DNA from: Acidobacteriales bacterium 13_1_40CM_3_55_5 | Lineage (GTDB): Bacteria > Acidobacteriota > Terriglobia > Terriglobales > Acidobacteriaceae | NCBI GenBank assembly: GCA_001918935.1 | Contig: MNGW01000069.1 | Location: 1-49,932, forward strand | DNA: 49,932 nucleotides | Direction of reading: 5' to 3' | In this document: positions 27,653 to 35,503 of the stretch, piece by piece | Numbering within the stretch: the first letter of the stretch is position 1 | Layout: every line of letters starts with the position of its first letter | Notes under the pieces: generated by a model | Database searches by the model: none | What the model was told of the DNA's origin: nothing | What the model saw: the letters and a program-made list of their open reading frames with translations, nothing else | Translations under genes and position numbers: made by a program

Positions 27653-29908
27653 ATGCCTCTTCGAATTCCTCGTCTTCGTCGATGGTTTGCTGGCGGCGCC
27701 ATCCTCGTGGTCTTACTCGTTGCCGGCGCTTATTTCTATGCTAAGTGGCGGGTGAGTAATGCACTCCAGGAGGTACCGGAAAAAATCGGGATCAATATCG
27801 AACAGACTGCACAAGGATTTACGGTATCGCGCTCCGCGGCAGGCCGCACGATTTTCAAAGTTCAAGCCAATCGAGCGGTGAAATTCAAGGAGGGTGCTCG
27901 CGCGGAGTTACACGATGTGATGATCACCCTCTACGGACATGATTCCACCCGCTTCGATCAGATATATGGCGCCGATTTTGAATACGATAGCCAATCCGGG
28001 GATATTACCGCCAAGGGTGAAGTCAATATCGATCTCGAAGCCAATCCGGAAGGTTTGATCAAACCCGATCAGGCGCCTCCCAAGGAATTGAAGAATCCCA
28101 TTCACTTGAAGACCACCGGCCTGATCTTCAATCAGAAGACCGGGAACGCTTATACAAAAGAACTAGTCCAGTTCAGCATTCCGCAGGCCAATGGGTCAGC
28201 GGTGGGGGTGAACTATGTGGGCAAGGACAACGTGCTTACGCTGCAATCGCAGGTGAACGTGATTTTCAACGGCCCAACCCCTTCAAAGTTGACAGCCGAT
28301 CATGGAACTATCATCAAAAACCCAAAACAGGTTCTGCTCCAACACCTGCATCTGCAAAGCAGGGATAAACAACTGGATGCAGACAAGGCGACACTCTTTC
28401 TCCGTCCAGATAATGTGCTGGATCGTGTTCTCGCCAGCGGCAATGTCCTCGTGCAATCGGAGACCGATCCAATCACACGGATTCGCGCTGCCCAACTGGA
28501 CGCCCTCATGGGTGCGAAGGGCGATACATTCCGCCAAGCTGTGCTTTCTGGCAACGTTCAACTGGATAGGGCAGGACCTCAGGCCATGCAGGGGACTGCA
28601 GGGCGTGTGGTCATGAATTTTTTGGCTAAGAACCTGTTAAACACTGTGCACACCGAAGGAAGTGTCAAGTTAGTGCAGCATCAAAAATCGACTACCCCGT
28701 CATCGCCCGCACAAGATCTCGAAGTCACAGCCTCGGCCATCGATTTTTTTCTGGCGGGCGGAAATCGTTTGGACCACGCTCACACTTCCGGCCCTGCACA
28801 AATAGCCTTGCGAACTACGGAGGGCGGTGCGCGACCGCAGACCGTAGTCACTGCGGGAAAATTTCAAGCACGCTTCAGCAAGCTGGGTCGCCTGGCATCG
28901 GTTCACGGCGCCCCGAATGCGCGCATCACCACCAGCAATCCTGGCCAACCTGATCGGATCAGCAGCAGCAATACGGTTGACGCAAGCTTTGGCGCCAGCG
29001 GCGCTCTTGATTCAATCGTGCAGCAAGGTGCCGTCGCTTATGTGGACGGCGGCCGCAAAGCTTGGGCTGAACGTGCTCGCTACACGCCTGCCGACCAGAT
29101 GCTCGTACTTGTCGGAGCTCCGCGTGTGGTCGAACAAGGGATGACCACCACGGCCAACACCATGCGACTGAACCGATCCACAGGAGAGGCTCTTGCCGAT
29201 GGCAACGTCAAGAGTACTTACAGCGAACTTAAGGCACAACCGAATGGAGCGCTGCTGGCCTCTTCATCTCCGATTCATGTGACTTCGCAATCCATGAGGG
29301 CTCAGCGCTCTCCGGCAATCGCGGTGTACACCGACAATGCTCGTCTTTGGCAGGACGCCAATGTGGTGCAAGCGCCCACCATTGAGTTTGATCGCGATAA
29401 GCGATCCGTTATCGCTCGCGGAACTGGTGCGCAAAAAGTCTCCACCGCGCTGGTGCGGACCGACAAGAACGGCAAGACGACTCCGGTGGCGATCACTTCA
29501 GCTCGCCTCACTTATGCCGATAATGAACGTAAGGCTCATTTCGATGGAGGAGTGCTTGCCAAAGGCGCCGACCTGACGATTAGCGCGAACCAGATGGATG
29601 TTTTCTTGCAAGCCAGAGGGCAAGCAACAGCCAATCAGTCGGTTACGACAGTGGGCAAAGTAGAACGGATCGTGGCCCAGGGCCAGATTGTGGTGACTCA
29701 GCCAGCTCGCCGGGCGACAGGGCAGCAGCTGATTTATACGGCTGCGGAGGATAAGGTCGTGTTGACCGGCGGACCGCCTAGCATTTTTGATGCCGAACAT
29801 GGCAAGATTACCGGGGTTTCGTTGACTTTCTACATACACGATGATAGGGTTTTGGTGGAAGGAAGCAATTCATCCCCCACCGTCACGCAGACGCGAGTGG
29901 CACGATAA
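27653..29908 (+). CDS. LptC-LptA/OstA-like fusion, LPS transport
   Basis: 751 aa; N-terminal TM then LptC-like region, followed by OstA-like repeats; directly upstream of lptB. Confidence 0.85.
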   Translation: MPLRIPRLRRWFAGGAILVVLLVAGAYFYAKWRVSNALQEVPEKIGINIEQTAQGFTVSRSAAGRTIFKVQANRAVKFKEGARAELHDVMITLYGHDSTRFDQIYGADFEYDSQSGDITAKGEVNIDLEANPEGLIKPDQAPPKELKNPIHLKTTGLIFNQKTGNAYTKELVQFSIPQANGSAVGVNYVGKDNVLTLQSQVNVIFNGPTPSKLTADHGTIIKNPKQVLLQHLHLQSRDKQLDADKATLFLRPDNVLDRVLASGNVLVQSETDPITRIRAAQLDALMGAKGDTFRQAVLSGNVQLDRAGPQAMQGTAGRVVMNFLAKNLLNTVHTEGSVKLVQHQKSTTPSSPAQDLEVTASAIDFFLAGGNRLDHAHTSGPAQIALRTTEGGARPQTVVTAGKFQARFSKLGRLASVHGAPNARITTSNPGQPDRISSSNTVDASFGASGALDSIVQQGAVAYVDGGRKAWAERARYTPADQMLVLVGAPRVVEQGMTTTANTMRLNRSTGEALADGNVKSTYSELKAQPNGALLASSSPIHVTSQSMRAQRSPAIAVYTDNARLWQDANVVQAPTIEFDRDKRSVIARGTGAQKVSTALVRTDKNGKTTPVAITSARLTYADNERKAHFDGGVLAKGADLTISANQMDVFLQARGQATANQSVTTVGKVERIVAQGQIVVTQPARRATGQQLIYTAAEDKVVLTGGPPSIFDAEHGKITGVSLTFYIHDDRVLVEGSNSSPTVTQTRVAR

Positions 29909-30637
29909 ATGCGTACTCTGGCCACGGACGAAATCGGCAAGTCTTATCGTGGTCGCCGGGTTGTAAATGGAGTCAGCCTCCGCGTCGAGCAGGGCGAAGT
30001 CGTTGGTTTACTTGGACCTAACGGCGCTGGCAAAACCACTACCTTCTACACCATAGTGGGCCTGATCCCCCCTGACACAGGCCGGGTGTTAATCGACGAC
30101 GAAGATATCACGGACGTACCCATGTACTTGCGGGCGCGTCAGTTTGGAATCAGCTATCTCCCCCAAGAAGCTTCTGTGTTTCGCAAGCTGACCGTTGAGG
30201 AAAATATCCTCGCGGTGCTGGAAGCGCAGCCTATCTCCTGGCATGAGCGCCGGGAGAGGATGGAGAAGTTGATCGATCAGTTAGGACTGGAGCATATCCG
30301 GCTAAATCGCGGGTACGCGCTCTCCGGGGGCGAGCGGCGACGGGTGGAAATCGCGCGCGCCTTGTGCATCAATCCGACATTTATTTTGCTGGATGAGCCG
30401 TTTTCCGGGATCGACCCGATCGCTGTGCTCGATTTGCAGAAGATTATCAGTGACTTAAAGGCGAGCGGGATTGGAGTGTTGATCACCGATCACAATGTGC
30501 GGGAGACGCTTTCGGTCACCGATCGCGCCTACATTATTAATGTAGGACGAATCTTCCGCCAGGGAACGCCAGAGCAGTTGGGCGGCGATCCCGAAGTGCG
30601 GCGCGTATATCTGGGCGAGAGTTTCTCGCTAGTGTGA
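29909..30637 (+). CDS. lptB: LPS export ABC transporter ATP-binding protein
   Basis: [68 protein letters not shown]. Confidence 0.96.
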   Translation: MRTLATDEIGKSYRGRRVVNGVSLRVEQGEVVGLLGPNGAGKTTTFYTIVGLIPPDTGRVLIDDEDITDVPMYLRARQFGISYLPQEASVFRKLTVEENILAVLEAQPISWHERRERMEKLIDQLGLEHIRLNRGYALSGGERRRVEIARALCINPTFILLDEPFSGIDPIAVLDLQKIISDLKASGIGVLITDHNVRETLSVTDRAYIINVGRIFRQGTPEQLGGDPEVRRVYLGESFSLV

Positions 30638-30642
30638 AAGCC

Positions 30643-30747
30643 GTCGTTAGCGCTTGGTCGTTGGTCGTTCGCACAATCAAGAACGACCCGCAATCAACAG
30701 CCAAGGGCGAATGACCAACTACGAAGACCAAGGACCAACGACCAGCC
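30643..30747. repeat. inverted heptad repeat, TTGGTCG family
   Basis: TTGGTCG TTGGTCG TTCGC ... GCGAATGACCAAC ... GACCAAGGACCAACGACCAGCC; GGTCGTTGGTC / GACCAACGACC pairs over 11 bp. Confidence 0.88.
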
Positions 30748-32565
30748 ATGGTGTTGTTGCAGCCAAAGTTGCATCTGAAAGTCTCGCAGAGACAGATACT
30801 GACCCCTGGTCTGGTCCAGATGGTCAGCGTTCTCGCGCTCAACAAACTCGAGCTGCGAGACATGATTACCGCCGAAATGGTGGAGAATCCGGTGTTAGAG
30901 GAACTGGAAGATTCGGTTCCTCTGATTGACGAACTGGGACGCCGCCAGGAGGATCGCGATCGTCCAACTCCTGAAGAAAACACAGTAACTGCCGTCGAGA
31001 AAAAGGATCCTTTCGAAGAGATCGATTTCGGTTCGTTTTTCCAGGAGTACCTGGATCCTGGCTACCGCAGTCCCGGCGAGATGGAAGAAATCGAACGGCC
31101 ATCATTCGAAAACTTTCTATCCAAGCCAGGAAATCTAACCGACCACCTCACATGGCAATTGGGCGCGATCCCGACTCGGCCTGCGGTCCGCGAGGCTGCT
31201 GAGCTGATAATTGGCAATCTCAGCGAGGATGGATACCTCATTGCCAGCGACGACGAGTTGATGGGGGTTGCCCCGCCGGCTCCGCCCGAAGTGGACGCCA
31301 CCATTGCCGAGAACGTTGTCAAAGAAGCTGCAGCGTTGGGATTGGCCACGGCAATCGAGGAACCGGATAGTGACGCACATATCCCGTCGGAGTGGAACGA
31401 GAATGAGGCCCTGGATTTAGGACCCCAGGACTTAGAACCGCCGGATTCAAGAAACCAGACTCTAAATAAGCAGGAGTTCGAGAATGCCGGCAGCACTGCG
31501 GCAACTGGCATTGCGCCAGCTTTAGACACTACTCCTAAGGTCTCTGTTGCACAGGTGCCCGAAGCGAATCCGGTTCCGAAACCAGTTTACCGTCCCAACT
31601 TCAGCCTTAGCGATCTGCATGAAGCGCTCGAACTGGTGCGCCAAATGGATCCTCCCGGAGTGGCTTGCCGAGGTTTGCGCGAGTGCCTGCTCTGTCAGTT
31701 GCATTACCACCAGCACCAGCTTGCGGTAAGTAAGAACGGCAACGGGGAAGCGACGGCCCAGGTGCTCTCGGATGCGATTCCGATTGTGGACCAGCATCTT
31801 CGCGCGTTGCAGAATAAGCAATACAAGGAAATAGCCAAGGCAATTGCCCGCCCCATCGAAGCCGTACAGCAAGCGCTGGAATACATCAGGACGCTCGATC
31901 CGCGACCGGGCCTGCGCTACAACAAGGTTCAACCTCGACTGATCGAGCCTGACGTAGCATTCGTGAAGCATGGGGACGAGTGGCTGGTGATGATGAATGA
32001 CGATGACGTTCCCCAACTACGTCTGAATCCGGCTTACAAACGACTGCTGAGTCGCGACACCCAGGACAAAGACACGCGCAATTATGTGAAGGAGCGCTAC
32101 AAGAGCGCCATCCAGCTCATAAAGAACATCGAGCAACGCAAGCAGACGATTTTGAAAGTGTGCTACGCGATCGTAACCCGTCAGCCCGACTTTCTGGAAA
32201 AAGGCATTGACCAGTTAAAACCCATGATGATCAAAGAGGTCGCCGAAGAAATTGGCGTACACCCTTCCACCGTCAGCCGGGCGGTGGCTAATAAATATGC
32301 TCACACTCCCCAAGGTGTATTTGAATTACGGTACTTCTTCAGCGAAAGCGTGAACGGTCCCCAGGGCGGCAACACTTCGTTGCTTATCCTGAAACGCCGG
32401 GTCAAAAAGCTCATTGAGGAAGAAGATCCCACCCGCCCGTTGACCGACGAGCAGATCACCCGCATCCTTCAGTCCCAGGGTATCCAGGTCACTCGCCGCA
32501 CGGTTGCGAAATACCGGGAAGACATGCGCATCCCCAGCACTCACCAGCGCAGAGTGAAGAAATAA
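30748..32565 (+). CDS. rpoN: RNA polymerase sigma-54 factor
   Basis: LRQ-type N-terminus, MDPPGVACRGLRECLLCQL, HPSTVSRAVANKYAHTPQGVFELRYFF, RRTVAKYREDMRIPSTHQRR (RpoN box). Confidence 0.96.
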   Translation: MVLLQPKLHLKVSQRQILTPGLVQMVSVLALNKLELRDMITAEMVENPVLEELEDSVPLIDELGRRQEDRDRPTPEENTVTAVEKKDPFEEIDFGSFFQEYLDPGYRSPGEMEEIERPSFENFLSKPGNLTDHLTWQLGAIPTRPAVREAAELIIGNLSEDGYLIASDDELMGVAPPAPPEVDATIAENVVKEAAALGLATAIEEPDSDAHIPSEWNENEALDLGPQDLEPPDSRNQTLNKQEFENAGSTAATGIAPALDTTPKVSVAQVPEANPVPKPVYRPNFSLSDLHEALELVRQMDPPGVACRGLRECLLCQLHYHQHQLAVSKNGNGEATAQVLSDAIPIVDQHLRALQNKQYKEIAKAIARPIEAVQQALEYIRTLDPRPGLRYNKVQPRLIEPDVAFVKHGDEWLVMMNDDDVPQLRLNPAYKRLLSRDTQDKDTRNYVKERYKSAIQLIKNIEQRKQTILKVCYAIVTRQPDFLEKGIDQLKPMMIKEVAEEIGVHPSTVSRAVANKYAHTPQGVFELRYFFSESVNGPQGGNTSLLILKRRVKKLIEEEDPTRPLTDEQITRILQSQGIQVTRRTVAKYREDMRIPSTHQRRVKK

Positions 32566-32604
32566 GGGAATGCAGGAGTTGGAAGTCAGCCTTCTGACTC
32601 AGTT

Positions 32605-32667
32605 ATGACTTGTTCCAAATGTGGTGCCCAGCTATACGACGCAAGATTTCAGGAGGGGCGCTCATGA
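32605..32667 (+). CDS. possible 20-aa micro-ORF with CxxC, overlapping hpf start
   Basis: ATG...MTCSKCGAQLYDARFQEGRS-TGA; the stop overlaps the hpf ATG as ATGA. Confidence 0.35.
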   Translation: MTCSKCGAQLYDARFQEGRS

Positions 32668-33269
32668 ATGTGGAATACACCGGCAGGCACTATGAAATCA
32701 CTCCCATCATCCGCAAGTCAGTCGAAACCGGCCTGGCAAAAATCCGCAAGATTCTAGGTGACCAATTCGAGACCAAGGTGGTTCTTGCCGTGGAGAAGCA
32801 TCGCCACAAGGCGGAGATCACGATTAGTCCGCGAAATGGACCGTTGGTTGGCCTTGCTCAAGCCAGGGATATGATCGCCGCGGTGAACGAAGCGCTCGAC
32901 CACCTGGAGAAACAAGCGGTCAAGTACAAGACGCGCTGGCGCACCCGGAAACGTCATAACCACAAGAACAGTAATCAAAAATGGAACGGCAACTCGACGC
33001 AGGAGAACGTGCAGGTGGCGGTTGGACTTTCCGAAACCACAGCGTTGCCAATGGTGGTGCACAAGTTTCCGTCTGTGGCCAAAAGTACGGAAGTACACCT
33101 TTCGCGCTCGAATGATGCTGTCGCCATGCATCCCATGACACTGGAAGAAGCGATTAAGGAAGCGCATTTCCGCGACCGCGATGTATTTGTCTTTCGCGAT
33201 CCCAAAGGTAAGCTGATGATTTTGCATCGCACCAGGGACGGAAAAATAGAATTGATCGAAGCGCCCTAG
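32664..33269 (+). CDS. hpf: long-form ribosome hibernation promoting factor
   Basis: MNVEYTGRHYEITPIIRKSVETGLAKIRKIL; C-terminal FRDRDVFVFRDPKGKLMILHRTRDGKIELIE; aggaggggcg SD. Confidence 0.93.
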   Translation: MNVEYTGRHYEITPIIRKSVETGLAKIRKILGDQFETKVVLAVEKHRHKAEITISPRNGPLVGLAQARDMIAAVNEALDHLEKQAVKYKTRWRTRKRHNHKNSNQKWNGNSTQENVQVAVGLSETTALPMVVHKFPSVAKSTEVHLSRSNDAVAMHPMTLEEAIKEAHFRDRDVFVFRDPKGKLMILHRTRDGKIELIEAP

Positions 33270-33295
33270 CCTCTCTAATCATCTCTCCGAGAGAC

Positions 33296-34228
33296 CTAAA
33301 CTGACATGACACGGGCTTTTTCCGCGCGTGCTGAGGCTAGCGCCTCAAGCGACGGAAAAGATGCCGGAACAGTTAACGTGCGCTCAGGCGGCATGGTTCC
33401 GGTGTTCACTGCATGCACCAGCATTTCCATGGCGCGTCCGACGTTCGGCGGAACGAAAACGCTGGCGGCTAGAAGGCCTCTTTTTACCCAGGCTTGTCCG
33501 GTCTTAGGCAGGCCGTCGCACCCGATGTAAGGAATGCTTAACCAGCGCTCCCGGGCGGCATTGTCAGGCAAATCTTGGAAAGCTTTTCGCGCACCCAATG
33601 CCATGGCGTCGTCCTGGGCCGCAATCAGATCAATACGAGTTTGCTGCGACGTAGACAGGCGCAGCCAGGAACTGACGGCACGATAGGAGCTATCCTCAGT
33701 CCACTGTCCCTTCATGATTTTGACTTGTACCTCGGCGGGTTTTGTCTCGTACATTCCGGTAGTCCGTTGTTTGGCAGCGAGGCTTTCTGACGGACCTTGA
33801 ATGTACAAAACCGATCCGCCCTTGGGCAGCAATGCGGCAAATTGACGGCCCTGGATGCGGCCGATCTCTTCGTGATCCGAAGTGACACCAAAGATGGGGA
33901 CGCGATGTGTCCGGCGTAGTTCCGAAATGTATTCGACATCGCGGTTCAAAATTACCCATCCGATGCCCCCTGCGACAGCGGCACGGGCTACCTGAGGCAG
34001 CGCAGTCCCACCGACTGGTTCAAAAATGATGGCGTCAGGGTGTGAATCCGAACGCGACTGAATGACCTTTAGCAGTTGCTGACTTTGCGTGATGGCGTCG
34101 TTATCTGCGTAAATGATTTGCACGTCCACACCCAAGCGGCGAGCGGCGGCTTCGGTGTCCACTGCCTGTTCCATCTGGTAATCGTTGTCGTTGGTGGTTA
34201 GTGAAACCAGAAAATTCAGTTTTTTCAT
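33296..34228 (-). CDS. periplasmic-binding-protein-like sugar-binding protein without evident signal peptide
   Basis: DAIIFEPVGGTALPQVARAAVAGGIGWVILNRD; Peripla_BP_4-like pattern. Confidence 0.82.
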   Translation of the reverse strand: MKKLNFLVSLTTNDNDYQMEQAVDTEAAARRLGVDVQIIYADNDAITQSQQLLKVIQSRSDSHPDAIIFEPVGGTALPQVARAAVAGGIGWVILNRDVEYISELRRTHRVPIFGVTSDHEEIGRIQGRQFAALLPKGGSVLYIQGPSESLAAKQRTTGMYETKPAEVQVKIMKGQWTEDSSYRAVSSWLRLSTSQQTRIDLIAAQDDAMALGARKAFQDLPDNAARERWLSIPYIGCDGLPKTGQAWVKRGLLAASVFVPPNVGRAMEMLVHAVNTGTMPPERTLTVPASFPSLEALASARAEKARVMSV

Positions 34229-34375
34229 ATCTGCCCCGTTTGCGCGATCATACCCTCACATTGGTGACAAAGCATGATGACGGGAGTAACTTACTCGTCC
34301 CCACGTTCTGATTGCTGGTCAGATTCTACGGCGCCTGGGCAGAGTGCTAGAATGCGCCCCTCGGGAGAATATTTC

Positions 34376-35242
34376 ATGCGCAAAGCATTGATCCTGCTTC
34401 AAATGCTGCTCTTATGCTCGGTCTGTTGGTCCCAGGCAAAGCTGTCCGTGCACTGGGAGGAATTGACCGCAGGCGACTTCCACAACGCCATCCAGCAATC
34501 CCAGGGGACTTGCTTGTTGCCCTTCGGAATTCTGGAAAAGCACGGACCACACCTGCCATTGGGCACCGATCTGCTGAATGTACGATATGTAACACTGCAG
34601 GCTGCCCAGCAGGAATACGCCATAGTCTTTCCTCAATATTATTTTGGCCAGATCTTTGAGGCGCAGCATGAGCCCGGGACCGTGGCCTACAGCTCGCAAT
34701 TGCAGTTGGCGCTATTGCAGGAAACCACGGATGAGATGGCGCGCAACGGCTGCAAAAGAGTCATCATTGTCAACGGCCATGGCGGCAACGAGCACCTGCT
34801 ACCTTTTTTTGCTCAGAGTCAATTGCAGAAGCCTCATGACTATGTGGTCTACATCCTAGGATTCGTGGAGTCGCCGCCGGGAGGGCCCGCCAAGAAAAGT
34901 TCGATCGACATGCACGCGGGCGAGCAAGAAACAGCCAATACCATGGTGTCTTATCCCCACCTCGTACACATGGACCGCGCCAAGAGCGAGTCCGGATCTG
35001 ACCAGGCGCGGGTGAAGCTTCCTCCTTACCTCTACACCGGAATCTGGTGGTATGCGCGTTTCCCAAATCACTATGCTGGAGACGGGTCCGTAGCAACGCA
35101 CGAATTAGGCGAGTTCAAAATGAAAGTGTGGCAGGACGCAATTGTGAATTCCATCCGTGCGGTCAAAGCTGATCAAGAGAGCCTGAAGATTCAGAATGAG
35201 TTTTTCGAGAGAGTTAAGCATCCGCTGGATACACGACCTTAA
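34376..35242 (+). CDS. creatininase family protein with N-terminal signal peptide
   Basis: LPFGILEKHGPHLPLGTDLL, IIVNGHGGNEHLLPFF, DMHAGEQETA; MRKALILLQMLLLCSVCWSQ. Confidence 0.87.
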   Translation: MRKALILLQMLLLCSVCWSQAKLSVHWEELTAGDFHNAIQQSQGTCLLPFGILEKHGPHLPLGTDLLNVRYVTLQAAQQEYAIVFPQYYFGQIFEAQHEPGTVAYSSQLQLALLQETTDEMARNGCKRVIIVNGHGGNEHLLPFFAQSQLQKPHDYVVYILGFVESPPGGPAKKSSIDMHAGEQETANTMVSYPHLVHMDRAKSESGSDQARVKLPPYLYTGIWWYARFPNHYAGDGSVATHELGEFKMKVWQDAIVNSIRAVKADQESLKIQNEFFERVKHPLDTRP

Positions 35243-35503
35243 GAAGATTTCACCCGAATCCTATACGACAAAAGTATTTCTGAAAATCTGACAATCGAAT
35301 CTAGGGAACCCGTTTATCATCCAATAAGACCGGCACAATCAATAGTTTGCGGCGTAACTTGCGTAACGTTGGCGAGTCGCATACCCCGTGTTAGGCTGCG
35401 CACAAGTGGGGAATCGGCCTCTATCGGGGCTGCTCACCCGAATGGTTCGACCCTGATTCCACGATCGAGACCCTGGCAACCTAGCGCGGAGAAACGCCCG
35501 TCA

